A stretch of 37,500 nucleotides of DNA, taken from assembly GCF_030272615.1 (NCBI RefSeq), contig NC_081405.1, forward strand, positions 473,918,008-473,955,507, written 5' to 3'. Positions within the stretch are counted from its first letter, which is position 1. Each line of letters opens with the position of its first letter. Below, in pieces: positions 10,134-21,992 of the stretch. Below the pieces are notes generated by a model. The model saw only the letters and a program-made list of their open reading frames with translations. It was not told the DNA's origin and searched no databases. This stretch comes from Cryptomeria japonica (taxonomy: Eukaryota; Streptophyta; Pinopsida; Cupressales; Cupressaceae). The position numbers were made by a program, and so were the translations under genes.

Positions 10134-11645
10134 TGTTGGCATGATTGGCATAACTGATGCAGATGAAGAATGATGATTGAACTGGTAAAGGACTGTTTAT
10201 GATGACATTGTGATGAAAAGATTGAGATTGCATGATTGGATGACTTTGATCAGTTATTTGTGTTGTCATTGACGAAAATTGATGTTTACTATGTTGTATT
10301 TTTTCATCTTAGTCTTTTTGTTCTACTAGAAAGACCTTATCGGTAAAGAAACAAGAAACTAGGAATTAGGACCTTAACCGGTAAACGAGGAAATGTTTTG
10401 ATTAGATCTGGTGATTGGTGATGATTTAAGTGTTGTGGTTTGGAATGTGAGTTTGTATCATTGTAATGTATATCTGACTAGAACAAGATCATGTATTGGT
10501 TATCAGAAGTCATGTTTATGATTTTTGTTGTATTTTTGCTAGGGTTTAAGAAGGGTTTAAGGACCGGTAAAGAATTCTCTTAATCGGTAATGATTTTCGG
10601 TTTGGCGATGATCTACATCAAGTTCAAATATTTACGGTGATGTGGCTCAACCCATGTAGATGGATGAATTTCTATTTTGGCACATTTGAAGATGGAATTT
10701 CTTGGGAAATAATGAAGTGCTTAGAAGAGTATTCTAAAGGTTTGACTTTGTATCAAATCAAGTTACTATGATGAGTTATGATCACTCAATGATTGATATT
10801 GTCTTGTAAAATGTAGTAATGATATGCATGATGATTTGATATGATATAAGATGATCTGTATTGTAAATTCATGATATATCTAAGGTTTAGTAACCAACCT
10901 AGTTGTAAAGGTTATTTATGTTGATTTAATTGATGTTTGCTGTGTCAGTGGTTTTTGAGAAGAGTGTGAAGCCGAACCAGAGTGTGAGAGATCTACCAGA
11001 GTGTAGCAGATTTGTAGCAAAATTAGACTTGATCAAGCAAGCAGTTAAATGTTATACCCAAATCATTCACTATTGTTCCCTAACAGTTGTAACAATCAAA
11101 ATCCCTTAACTGAGTAGGTCCTAACATGCCTTATATTGTAAATCCCTTAACTGGGTAGCTCAACATCTGAGTGTTAAATCCTCTTGTGAGGTTGATCCTA
11201 ACAAGTCAAAGCTTCTAACAGGGCTCATCATCTAAATCCCTTAACCGAGTGACTCCTAATAGGGTTTGCTCCAAACAGGGCATCTTTGTAATCTCCTAAT
11301 AGGGTGCATTCCAAAAGAGTGCACAATTTTTGTGGGTACCGATTCCCACCGTGGTTTTTCCCTATTTGAGTTTCCATGTGAAAAACATGGTGTTCGTATG
11401 GTGAATGTATTGCTATGTTTTATTTTTAGTTAATGCATGGTTTATGAACACTTAAAATGTAGACTTGATAAATTAGATTAACAGATGATTATTAGCAGAT
11501 ACCATACTAGTAAATGGTTTTGTTGTTGGCTATTGTTCGATTTGGTGAAAGTTTTATAAGGTTGAGTCTCAGATTTGAATTTGTTATTAATATTGATTCA
11601 CCCCTCCCCCTGTCTTAGCATTAATTGGATCCTCTAAGATTAACA
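10134..11645 (+). repeat. 3' LTR of copia B
   Basis: It starts TGTTGG after the polypurine tract. The best 3' boundary is ATTAACA at 11645, about 55 bases after the C-rich TTCACCCCTCCCCC block, as in copia C. Length is then about 1512 bp, close to copia C (1529 bp). Several CTTAACTGGG / CCTTAACCGAG phrases at 11100-11260 also occur in inverse orientation in copia C LTRs, so B and C are related families. The end is uncertain by some tens of bases. Confidence 0.72.
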
Positions 11646-13990
11646 TATTGGAGTCTTTAGCCAGGTATCCTATGAGACCACATTGACTAAGGTGAGATGT
11701 GAAAACCACCCTCTAAGATGTAGGTATGGTTGAGGAAGAATAGGGCATGTGATGCCACATAAGTCTTTCACTCCCTTTTGACTAGGAAGAATGTTGAGGA
11801 AAATAAGTAATTAAATATTAAAAATAATTAATTATGTTAGCAAGAAGGATGATGATGCCTCTGATGACAATGCATGATGGGGTGGAGAGATTGTATGTAT
11901 TTTAGGAATGTGACCTTAGGTTAGAGGAGTAATCAAATAATTAGAATTATTTAATTAAAAGAGACTTTAAAAATAATTTAGATATAATTAATTAAATTAA
12001 TATTTATTTAACTATAAGAAAAATAGTGTAGGAATGAATCATATAAATAAATTAAATAGTTTATTTATAGATAGAGGAATAACCATCAATTAAATAATTA
12101 ATATTTAATTCTCAAATCATTTTTAGGTGTCTACAAAAATATTAAAATTCAAAATAATAATAAAAACTTACATCACCTCTATAAAATCACAAGAAGATCA
12201 TTTTTAAGTCTAAAAATCCTATAAAATTTATTTTCATCATATACTAAAATGTCTTATAAAATGGGTGGTAAGGTGTTTATAGATGGGTCCCCTATCCTAA
12301 CTTTAAGCTGATTAAATGGCATCCTCTTGATCTATGAAATCATGAGCCTAGTTATAACAAACAAAGGAAGAAAAAATTGACAACCAAAATTGATGTAAGT
12401 AGTCATCAAATGCGTCTCTCCAATGTTGTTTATTATTATTTATTGTATTGCCTAGGAGGACTTAGTATTGAGTAAAAAATGCTCATGGGTTTGGTGGATG
12501 AAGTTCTCTTCCCAAAAACAATGTGCATAAGTAAATTTGTGCTCTTCCACTATGTAATGCGTTTGAGAAAATTAGTTTTCTTTCAACTAAATTAAAGAAA
12601 GAAAATTACATAGAATTAGGCTACCAAGAAAATAAATGAGATTATACCAATCTCGTTCAATCCAAGAAAAGTTTGCAATAAGAAAGAAAGAACCCCAAAA
12701 TCATCATACAAACTAGAAATCTTATTACAAAATTGGTAACTTGAACAACCATCAAAACTACTAATAGCACAACAAATCTTTAGCTATAAAATTTGTAACT
12801 TGTATGTGCCTGTGAAAATGTTTAATGGTTAGACTTGTTATCATGATAAAATTGAAAAAAATCTTTCTTAATTTGTTGGAGTTGTTTGTAACATTTATTT
12901 TGATAATTAAGTAGAAGCTTTGGCAATATATTGTGTATTCCTAAAGTAGTATAAGAAAAGTTGTAGATCATGATAGTTGAAAAATATTTATCCTCATATT
13001 AAGTAGAGAAACATTTCCCACTATGAGGAATAAATAATTATTATATTACATCAATTTCTTCACAATAACTATCAATTATAAGCTTTGTCATGTCACGATA
13101 ATAACATCTTTTCTTTTTATGTTAGTGATCTAGTACTAAGCCATATATTTTTCTTGAATAAAAATTGTAAGATAGGCTGATCATTTCCTTGGATATTATA
13201 AGTTTTCTTATAGGGAGTGGATTTCCTGACATAGAAAATCTTTTCTTTATGGTTACATATGTATACACATAAAAATGGCTATAAGCAATTAAATAAATAT
13301 TCTATATTTATTTAATTTTAAATAGTTAATTTGAAAAGATTAATTTATTTAATTCATTTCGTATCTTTCTATCTTTCTATTAATTAATTTAATTCAAATA
13401 TTTTATTAATTAATTCATCTATCATATTCCTCTAAATTAATTAAATATCTAATATTTAATTATTCTTCTAATCAATTAATTAAATATCTAATATTTAAGT
13501 ATTCCTCCAATCGTTTAAATATCTAATATTTAATGGTTATTCTTCTATCCTATAGTCGCAAATATTAAATAATTCTTAATTATTTAATCTCTTTTCCAAC
13601 TCATTCTTCCATCTCCACTTCATCTTCCCTTTGCCAACTCATCAATCATGTGGCTAAAGTAATTAATATTTCTTAAATATTAATTCGTCAGCTATCTCCA
13701 ACCTCCAAACTTAATGAAATATTGTGTACGTACACATATTTCCTAACCTTCTTCTATATTCTCTCCAACATCCCTACATCTTAGGAAGGACTTGAGTCCA
13801 CTTGTCCTCTCATGCCTAAATCTTCTCCAACCATCCCTAGATTCCCTTAGTCAACAACCCAGTCAAGGTGAGATGAGTGACACTTGTCTTCTCCTTCCCC
13901 CCTTCTCTCAACCTTCACCTTTCCTCAGAGCCATACAAATCTGCAGATCTGATCATGACCGTTGATCTAGGCCACATCATCTTATCCTCT
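11646..13990. other. non-coding A+T-rich region with LTR-like remnants
   Basis: No coding frame is seen. A+T-rich blocks with AATTAATTAAAT words at 11930-12120 and 13270-13600 bracket a nondescript middle part. Phrases such as CTAAGATGTAGG near 11713 occur in inverted form near 13775 (CCTACATCTTAGG), so the two flanks may be old inverted copies of one repeat. The right part, up to the TATA box at 13998, probably belongs to an LTR. Confidence 0.45.
13435..13545. repeat. 39-bp tandem repeat, about 2.8 copies
   Basis: Units start at 13435, 13474 and 13513, each with AAATATCTAATATTTAA followed by TATTCTTCTAATC or close variants. The third copy is shorter and altered. Confidence 0.75.
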
Positions 13991-13997
13991 CAAAGTC

Positions 13998-14004
13998 TAT
14001 AAAA
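13998..14004 (+). promoter_or_regulatory. possible LTR TATA box
   Basis: TATAAAA sits after a pyrimidine-rich stretch and about 455 bases before the possible LTR end at 14456, a normal distance for an LTR promoter followed by R and U5. It is supported only by this position and by the putative primer site downstream. Confidence 0.4.
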
Positions 14005-14456
14005 TCAAGAGTTTGAGTTGAGAAAGAGTTAGTCTTCAAGTTATTCTTCAAGGGAGTTTTCAAGTTAACCATTTGTGAAAACTTATGCATCCATGAGTTT
14101 TAATCTTGAAGCAATTAGCATAATCATTTAGCATTTCTCAAATGCCATAATCATTTAGCATAATCATTTGCTTTGCATATCATAGTATCAGTTAACTATC
14201 ATTTATCAGTCCATTCTTCATATGCCATCTTGGAAGCTATTAGTGCTTGTCTGAGAGCACATCATCTACAACCAGGAACAGTGGAGTTAGGACACAATGA
14301 GACTTAAATCATGAAAGTAAAAATAATGTTTTTATTTTATATGTATTTCATGTGGTTTCATTGGTTGAGTTTGGATTTCTTGTAGCATTTCCTTTTTATT
14401 TTATGAAACTAATACGTTGCAAGTAGTATTATGATGATGAAATTCAAGTCAACACA

Positions 14457-14477
14457 TTTTGGCACCCACCATGGGGC
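14457..14477 (+). other. possible primer-binding site after an LTR end
   Basis: CAACACA (an LTR-like CA end at 14456) is followed by TTTTGGCACCCACCATGGGG. A TGG-starting sequence just after a CA end is the usual layout of a retrotransposon primer site, and similar TGGCGCCCACC words follow LTRs of some plant gypsy elements. No matching second LTR was found in the window, so the element (LTR up to 14456, leader and gag-like part to about 17640) is a hypothesis. Confidence 0.4.
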
Positions 14478-14675
14478 TCAGGCCTCAAACTTACCTTTTC
14501 TAATATCTTGTTTTATTCTTGCAAAATAAATTTAATGCTTTTGTAAGTCAGTTTCATGCATCTGTGAAATTTGACAACGCATATGTTGAGTAAGTTAGCA
14601 CTTTTATCACTTAGGTTAGCACTTGTTTTCAATAGAATATTGCTTTTAATCACGAATCCATGCATTTAAATAGTA

Positions 14676-14822
14676 GGTTAGTGCCTTTGTAACATTGGTT
14701 AGTGCTTCTGTAAAATAGGTTAGCACTTTTGTGACACAAGTTAGCACTTTTGTGATGCAGGTTAGCACTTTTGTGATGTAGGTAAGCGCATTTGATAGAT
14801 AGTTTAGCACATTTGAAACAGA
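14676..14822. repeat. 21-bp minisatellite, seven copies
   Basis: Units of the type GGTTAGCACTTTTGTGATGCA start at 14676, 14697, 14718, 14739, 14760, 14781 and 14802 with no length change. Two looser copies of TTAGCACTT lie upstream at about 14596 and 14623. The minus-strand heptad-like frames over it are a by-product of the 21-bp period. Confidence 0.9.
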
Positions 14823-14868
14823 GTACAAAATTTGTAATCAAATCTTGAAATTAAGCTTGTGGAAGAAC

Positions 14869-14945
14869 AATATATATGGAATATAACATTTAAGTATAAG
14901 TGACATTTCCTCTTCTTATACTTTAAGTTATATTCCATATATATT
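14869..14945. repeat. 31-bp stem hairpin
   Basis: Bases 14869-14900 (AATATATATGGAATATAAC...) pair with 14915-14945 with one bulge, leaving a 14-base loop. The arms are otherwise identical, so the structure is either young or under constraint. It could be a small foldback element or a small-RNA precursor; the sequence alone does not decide. Confidence 0.8.
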
Positions 14946-15225
14946 ATCAGGATGTTTGAGAGGGGTTTCAGACCTCTAGGAGTTATAATGCAACATTTAG
15001 TTTTTGGAAGATCCTCCAAATTTCAGACTTAGTCAAATTTCAGGGCATTTCAGGATCAGGAGTGAACAATTTGTAACCAAGATTTAAAATTAGGCTTGTG
15101 GAAGCCCACCTAAGGTTTTTGATTTTCACTAAAAAAGATTTTATTGCAGGTTTCTAATAGTTTCTTGTAGATTTGGAGGAGTTAAGTTAGGATTTAGTGA
15201 TTTCTTTTCTAGCTTTTTCAAAGTT

Positions 15226-15678
15226 GGTTAAAAAGAACTCATATTTCCTTTTGGGTAAAAAGAACTTCATTTTTCAATTTGGTGTTCTAAAAAGTACCTC
15301 ACTTGTTTTTGGGCTCTAAAAATAATCACATTTGCAAGGTAAAAAGAACAAGAAATCAAACATTTACTTTCTTGCAAAGTTGGGATTCACACCTCAAATT
15401 TTGGGCTTTAAAAAGAACAACAATCTTTCATTTTCTTGCAAAGGTAAAAAGCACAATCAATCTTATTTTTTGCAAGTTAAAAAGAACAATCAACTTGTCC
15501 ATTTTTACAAAGCAAGTTACTTTTTGCAATGATTTTCATTTTGTTGACCAGGATTTTCAATTCTTAGTTTAGAGAATCATTTGCTATGTGGGGCTAAAAT
15601 AAACACCATGCTTGTTGGAGAAACATCTTCAAATAGGAATTAGCCAACAATTGTTTTGAAAAGGTTAAAAAGAACTTT
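15226..15678 (+). repeat. dispersed TAAAAAGAAC motif cluster
   Basis: TAAAAAGAAC or a one- or two-base variant occurs at about 15229, 15257, 15288, 15317, 15340, 15409, 15444, 15477 and 15664, with irregular spacing. Other shared words (TTTCTTGCAAAG) recur between them. This looks like an eroded tandem array in the leader of the putative retroelement; no product is inferred. Confidence 0.6.
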
Positions 15679-15689
15679 GATTGCTTTGT

Positions 15690-16870
15690 CTTAAGTGGTA
15701 GGTATATGCTCTCCCCTTAATTGGGTGACCAAAAAGCCAAACCCACTTTTTCAGTGCTTTATTTACTTTCAAGCATTAAATCTTTTAGAGGGCTTGCCTT
15801 CCCGAAGCCTCGAAAGGGCTAGTGAGAAGGGTATGACCCAAGTGAGCAACAACTTTATCGCCAAGTTTACCAACCCACTATAATCAAATGTGGAGGCTGA
15901 TAAAAATCCCCTCCAATGGAAGTGTATATTTGATAGCCTTCCCCTAGTATCCTTGTGATGTGAAAAGCCTTTGTTCTAAAGGTTGGGAAGTCTCTTAATT
16001 GAGTTTATCATTTTCCACGCTGAACAAAGTCCTTACTATGAACCATAGAAGTAGAAGCTTTGAGCTGAGTCAGTTGTCATACATTGGCAATATCATAGTG
16101 AAGGAGTGGGGAAGAATTCAGCCCCAAGATTACTCACCATATATCTCCCAAGATAACTACTCAATTGAGGAGCAATTCTCTTTGGGTCAATTTATGGAAA
16201 AAGGCAAAAAAATGGGCGTCCTCTAGGGGGTGACAAGGTTGTTTTAGCTGATGGAGTATCGAGACTAGTGGGCTATGATATTGTCGATGACCTTTGAATA
16301 AAGTGTCTATCTGATGTGTCCTTTATTGTAAATCAAACCATCAAAAACATTAAAGATTTAAAAATATCCTCACAAAGACATACACTCAATGTTTAGCATT
16401 ATGATGACCATTGTCTTCATGTGTGCTATGTATTCTTGTCACAAATGATCAAACATCTTACAAAGTATCAATCAACAAATAAAAAAAATAAAAAAATCAA
16501 TTCAAACAAGGACAAATCATAAGTGGAGAATTTTTCAAATCCTACAAAGCATCTTTTGAGGTGGTTCTCAACTTTTCAAAATTATCTTTAGGGAACACTT
16601 TCATGCAACAAGATTAGGGGAGTATCAAACCAAGTGATCAAGATTTTATCATCCAACCATCTCAACGACAATAATACCTAGCTAGGTATTCAAGTTAGTC
16701 AAATCAAGTTTTCATATCGAGAGACTTTATCCATATCATTTGATGTACTTTGTCATAGGGGAGATTCAAACTAAACCTCTACTTGACTAGTAAGCTTGAG
16801 TATCCAAGATGAAGTATCCATCAAATCAACAACATCAAACTATCCAAACTGAAACTTTGATCACTCATGT
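15690..16870 (+). other. putative retroelement leader, non-coding
   Basis: This is transcribed-leader-like sequence with several short frames, none convincing. GAAGCCTCGAAAGGGCTAG and a GGATCCCC-poor, G/A-balanced composition differ from the A+T-rich flanks. A frame from 15999 to 16226 has no recognisable domain and I do not call it a gene. Confidence 0.35.
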
Positions 16871-16879
16871 GACCATCCC

Positions 16880-17640
16880 ATGTCACTTGAAAAAGAAGAA
16901 GCTTATTCAAAGGAAATGAGTCCTAGCCTAAATCAAGATCAAGATATCATGGCTCTCCAATCTAATCCCATTTTTTATCAAGATCCTATCTATCAAGAAT
17001 CTTATGATGATCCCCTAAAATTTTGGTATTCCATCCATGATGATCCCCTTTTATCTCAAGAGAAGAGTCCCATTCAACATCCACCTCCTAAGAAAAAGCA
17101 TGATATCCCTTCCATCTCCTTCAATAATCTAATTCAAAATCAAGAGAAAAACAAAACTCAAATGATCCTACTCCAACTCAAGATCAAGATCAAGAAAACT
17201 CTTCATCCTCCAAATCCATTTTAGGTCCTTTCGTTCCAAAGTCAAACTCTTCATCCTCCAAATCCATTTTAGGTCCTTTCGTTCCAAAGTCAAGACTTTC
17301 ATCCTCCAAATCCATTTTAGGTCCTTTTGTTCCAAAGTCAATCTCTTCATCCTCCAAATCCATTTTAGGTCCTTTCATTCCAAAGTCAAAGTCTCCATCC
17401 TCCAAATCCATTTTAGGTCCTTTCATTCCAAAGTCAAACTCTTCATCCTCCAAATCCATTTTAGGTCATTTTGTTCCAAAGTCAAACTCTTCATCCTCCA
17501 AATCCATTTTAGGTCATTTCATTCCAAATCGAAACTCTCCATACCTTCCATTCATCTTGGGTCCTTACTTCCCTCTATCCACCATTCTGTCACCTCAAAT
17601 GATCCATAAGAAAGATCAACAAAGGCACACATCTTTGAAC
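16880..17640 (+). pseudogene. gag-like reading frame of unknown family
   Basis: An ATG at 16880 opens 114 codons rich in Gln, Asp, Pro and Ser, with repeated short phrases such as QDPIYQES and DDPL. It ends at 17224. Around 17150 the coding sense shifts to another frame, in which QDQDQEN leads into the 16-residue repeat SSSSKSILGPFVPKSN. That frame stays open past the repeat into ILGPYFP, where the phrase survives without the DNA repeat. This suggests the plus strand was the coded one and that a single-base indel broke it. I cannot assign a protein family; a retrotransposon gag N-terminus is the best guess from position. Confidence 0.4.
17199..17545. repeat. 48-bp minisatellite, about seven copies
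   Basis: Units start at 17199, 17247, 17295, 17343, 17391, 17439 and 17487, each with TCATCCTCCAAATCCATTTT. The period is 16 codons, and both strands are open over most of it: SSSSKSILGPFVPKSN on plus and MDLEDEEFDFGMKGPK on minus. A degenerate extension reaches about 17580. Confidence 0.92.
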
Positions 17641-18634
17641 TTATTTCAAACATCTATCTAAACGTCTTTTCAAAACTATTCTTCCATCATTTCCTTTATC
17701 TATTTTGGGTTCTTATGTCCCAAAATTCATTTTTCCTCCATCTCTTCATCACTTCTTAAGTTGTGTAAAAACACTCATCTTGAATACATTTCCATCTATC
17801 CTCATGCAAATCTTCAAACATTCTATCTATTATCCAACACCTCTTTTCTATCCTTCCATTACTTTCATTCAATCCTTTGTATAAATTCATCATTTGTGAA
17901 ATAGGCATTTGTGTCATTTTGTCACATGCTTGCCCATGCTCGAATCTCATGTTCAGTCCATTTCCTAGATATCTATTCATGATACACTTTAGAATCCAAG
18001 GTTATTCCTCTTTAACATTATCTTTTGGTTGGGATACATACTCAATCCATAAAAGAACCACTTATCGTATCTTGGTACTGACATCTTTTGATTACTATAT
18101 TTCATACACTTAATCAATTGCTCTAAATCATTGTGATCTCTTAGTTGAAGACATGGCTAGTGAAAAATCTAAAATCTTACTTCAACGCTACTGTAATTAT
18201 CAAACCCATGTAAGTTTCATTACTTAGAAGACAATGCAATAGAAATAAAAATAAAGAAAAAGACAATATCAAAAGATCCAAAGCATGACTAGGAAAAAAA
18301 ATATCCAGAAAAGAAAAAAAAAATGAAATATCAAAAGCTTGGCTATGGGAATATGCAAGTAACTCCATCAGGGCTATGGATGTGTGGCTGGCAATGGAGA
18401 AATATTTGTGATATTACACCGATAACCTTGTTGGAGCTATGGACGCTTGCCGGCAGCGAGGCTCTATCTAGGATGCTTTTGAAGTCAGGGTAACTCATGT
18501 AGCTAGCCATGTTGGATTATGAAGATTACAATGATCATATGAGCTAGAATGAACCCAATTGCACACACATCGGTAATCAAAGACTAAGTACCTTGATCCA
18601 GTTTGGGATTCTTCTTCCCTTTTGAGTCTATTTC
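17641..18634. other. no supported feature
   Basis: Only short scattered frames are present. There is a purine-rich patch at about 18230-18330 and nothing that I recognise as coding or repetitive. It ends at the sharp left boundary of the gypsy LTR. The sequence just outside that boundary is TATTTC. Confidence 0.5.
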
Positions 18635-20463
18635 TGTGAGGCCCTACCTTGACCCATCCTATCTTTTCAGTTATTTTCATGTTGGAACTATTATGGATGC
18701 TTTATTTTGATACATTATGGATATAGAAATTTATATGGTCCCATGAATTTGGTAACATTGATATATATTGATGTTTCATTTCTATGCTTTGTAGATATAG
18801 AATTTTATATGATCCTAGAATAGGGTAACATTGTGACGATGTATGCCATTATCTGATTTGCACGACTTTACTATGATGCTAGAAATATGTTTGCATATCT
18901 TATAAATGGAGTAAATTATGAGGATTATGAAGGATTGCTTATGTGAATTGCTTTGATATGTGGCAATTGTATTGTATAATGTCAATTCGATGCAGAATGA
19001 TTGTATTGCATTATAATTATGTGTTTTGTATTATATGAGGCTATTGGAAAGTACTAACATTTAAATTGAGATGCGCAAGAAATTATCCATGTGACCATGG
19101 AAATATTATGGAGAACTAAGCCTAGACCTATGTACGTTCGTAAAACCAGGGGTTGTCTATTTGGAGAGACAACACCCTGTATGTATTGTATTTTATTCGT
19201 AAACGTAAAATGTTGCATGAGTGTAAAATGTATTTATTAAATTGTTTAAATCATTTAAGGGACAATTGTCATCTGTGTATTTGTGATGTGGAATCATTTT
19301 GTAGTGTCACTTGACACCTATGTTGTATGTTGTGTTGGCAATTGTCATGTCACCTTTTTGAGAAATTTACTTTTTGTTTAATTGTTATATTACCTTATTA
19401 ACCTTGAAGGAACCAAGAAACCTAGGTTAGTGAGCCACAAGGAGGGTCAACTCAAAATTGACCCGTAGGTTAACTTTAGGTGGACTTTCTAAGGGTTAAA
19501 TCAACTCCTAGAGTCAATTTTAGAGCATTTTATTAGGCCTCATGGGGTACCTATGGGTGAAGGCCAAAATTGGCCATGTGTCTTTCCCTTAGGGCTTGTT
19601 TAACCACCCAAAAAAGTGGTTTTCCCAAGATGGACGAATTCCATCTATAGGAGTGCCATCCTTGGTAGGATAACCTTCTTGATAGGTGTAATCCCTCTTC
19701 CCCATTTCATTCCCCTTCTCTAGGTGCCTTGGTTAGGGAGTGTGTAAGACCTAGGGAAGAACAACCAATGGGAATACCTCACTCTATCCAAGAGGTTGGA
19801 AGGAGTGAGAGAAGCCTTCTTAGGCTAGGAATTGAAGCTTAGTGAGCTAATCACCCACTCTCCATCTTTGGAGATTTTGGACAATTTTTGGAGGAAAAAC
19901 TAGTTGAGATAGGAAATTTGGCTAAGTGTTGCAGACAAGATTGTGGATTGGGCTGCTCTTCATCAAGTTTTCCCCTAGAATACCCTTGGCAGAGTCAAGG
20001 TTGGTATTTTCTGTTCTTACTTGTGTACTTGAGAATCTGTTGTAGAATGCTTGAATGGAAAATGTTGTATTTTTATTTGTGTTGAACTTGTGAAAGATTT
20101 GTGTGATTTCTTGCTTATTTTCTGTTTATGCATTGTTGTGTTTTGGGAGTGTCCAAGACCATCTTTCCCTTGGGAGGGAAGATTGGTCTTGGGGTTGGAA
20201 GAAGTATGATAGCCTTAGAGTGAGAGGCTCTCCTTATGAGAGTGATCTCAAGGGTTTGTCCATGTGAACCTTGCTGCATAGTTGTGTTTATGCAATCAGG
20301 GGTCATAAGGGGAGCAAGTATGGCATGTTTGCCTTTTGGGGGTCATAAGGATATGGGGATTGAGATGATATTTTTTGTGTTTTCATGGAGGCCATGAGTT
20401 GGTTGTGAGTTACTAGCAGAATCTCCTCTAGGGTACTTGGTCCACTTCCACCCTAGTAAAAAT
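18635..20463 (+). repeat. 5' LTR of gypsy element, first part
   Basis: It starts TGTGAGG and is collinear with 35706-37500 apart from about 76 substitutions or small gaps (my count by eye, about 4%). A 9-base gap lies near 18916. It is cut at 20463 by copia C. Short frames on either strand here recur in both LTRs and carry no domain. Confidence 0.9.
20459..20463. repeat. left target-site flank of copia C
   Basis: AAAAT precedes TGTTAG. The right flank (28101-28105) is AAAAC, so a 5-bp duplication with one change is likely. Five bases is the size expected for copia insertion. Confidence 0.6.
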
Positions 20464-21992
20464 TGTTAGCTCTAATACTTGATGTAAAGTATAGATGCCA
20501 ATAGATAATCAAGATGAGAAGGGGGGGGGGTGAATCATACAAACTTAAACTTCCATAAATCAACAGATTCAACCTCGGTAACTTATACTTCAGCAACTTA
20601 ACAAAAAATTGTTAAACATGCAAACTTATAAATAGATAACACCACAAAACATATATCACCAGATTTGACGTGGAAACCCAAATAGGGAAAAACCACTGTG
20701 GGATTTTGGACCCACTAAGAAATATACTCTTCTAGAGTATGCTCGGTTAAAAGCAAATCTTGTTAAAGATTACAAATACATTTCTATATGTGACTCAGTT
20801 AAGGGATTTCCCTCAGATCTGTTAGGATCTTCACCTTGTTAGAGGTGACCTTGTTAAAGGGTTTCAAAGAGTCAATCATAATGTCACCTTGCTAGAGGAT
20901 TTACAAATAAGACTGTTAAGTCCACTCAGTTAAGAGATTTTCTGTCACTTACAAATAAAAAATAGTAATGAGTATGTCTACAACTTTGCTTCTAGAATGC
21001 TAAAGTAGATTCTTATTTTCTCAATACAATATAGTCATAGGACTTATCTTGTCCCTCTGCTCGGCTCCTCTACTCTGTTATTCAAATAGGTCTTCAAGCT
21101 TCTGTACTTGGTAATCACTATGTAGCATCCCTGTGCTTACACTTGCCTACATACATTGTTTATCAAGAGTTCCTTATTTATAAACAATTTGCTAACCGCT
21201 TAATCTTTTTTATCACATTTCCCATGATCAATCATAGCCATCAGATCTTCAATCTTGACTAGGTTCAATGTATCCTTTCGATCTGAAAACATTTTCCCTC
21301 ACCTTGGAACTTGCATACATTTCTTGGAACTTGTGCTAGGGTATTGTGGTTCAATCTGAGCTGCAGATCTTTCTGCTGATCTTTCAATGCCATAGATCCT
21401 TAACAAACTTCATACACGTTGTATCAATCATTTAATCATATCCAGCTCATCAGCTTCCATCATTAAATAACGTATGTATTCATCCAATGCATTATGTTAT
21501 TACTCGGTTGCAACTCGGCAAATACTAAAATTCACTCGGTAGACATTTCACCTTCATTAACCGATAGTGATAACCTTAGGGTTTACCAACTAGGTTCCTT
21601 AGGGTTTACCGACTAGGTTCCTTGCTCAGTAACATAGTATAGTATTAACCTTACAAACAATAGCATAAGTAGGATATCAAAACAATCTAAACATCATAAT
21701 CTCATCATTGTCTAACTCGGTAATAGTTGCCCATTGAATAACTTATTCCTCCCCTTATTCATCATATTCTTTCTGTGTCTTTTACCGACATCTTAATTCT
21801 CTTCAAAAAATACTTCTTAAGATATGGCAACATCATACTAAATCAGAAAATCAATTTCTTGACATCAATGACAAAATAATATTTTTAAGATAGTAAACAT
21901 CCTTAATCAGTTATATCCATAATCATCAACAACCTTCTCAATATCTTTATTGAAATGCCAACAATATCTTCTTGCTTGTTATAATGCCAACA
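20464..21992 (-). repeat. 3' LTR of copia C
   Basis: This copy adjoins the polypurine tract at 21993, so it is the 3' LTR on the minus strand. In plus orientation it starts TGTTAGCTC and ends TGCCAACA. A G-run at about 20520-20530 is the complement of the C-run near the LTR 3' end. It differs from 26571-28100 at roughly 90-95 positions by eye (about 6%). Confidence 0.92.

Larger units (their letters stand above)
7645..11645 (+). mobile_element. Ty1/copia retrotransposon B, 5'-truncated and decayed
   Basis: Only the integrase C-terminus, RT, RNase H, 3' spacer and 3' LTR are present. Gag, protease, the integrase catalytic core and the 5' LTR are missing although the window extends well to the left, so the element is truly truncated at about 7645. 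The coding part has several TAG codons, a CAA-to-TAA type stop, small deletions and frameshifts, making it the oldest-looking copia copy here. Confidence 0.88.

Noticed and set aside
14646-14841. Heptad-like coiled-coil proteins on the minus strand
   Set aside because: The seven-residue period is the 21-bp minisatellite; two frames are open at once.
15999-16226. 75-residue frame as a gene
   Set aside because: No domain, low complexity at its end, and the frame is closed in the flanks with no relation to the neighbouring gag-like frame.
17168-17459. Minus-strand acidic repeat proteins
   Set aside because: Two overlapping minus frames both follow the 48-bp repeat, and the plus frame is better supported by the diverged continuation.
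20115-20306. 63-residue minus-strand frame, repeated at 37178-37369
   Set aside because: Conserved only because both are copies of the same LTR, with no ribosomal or domain evidence. Differences between copies include amino-acid changes with no synonymous bias.
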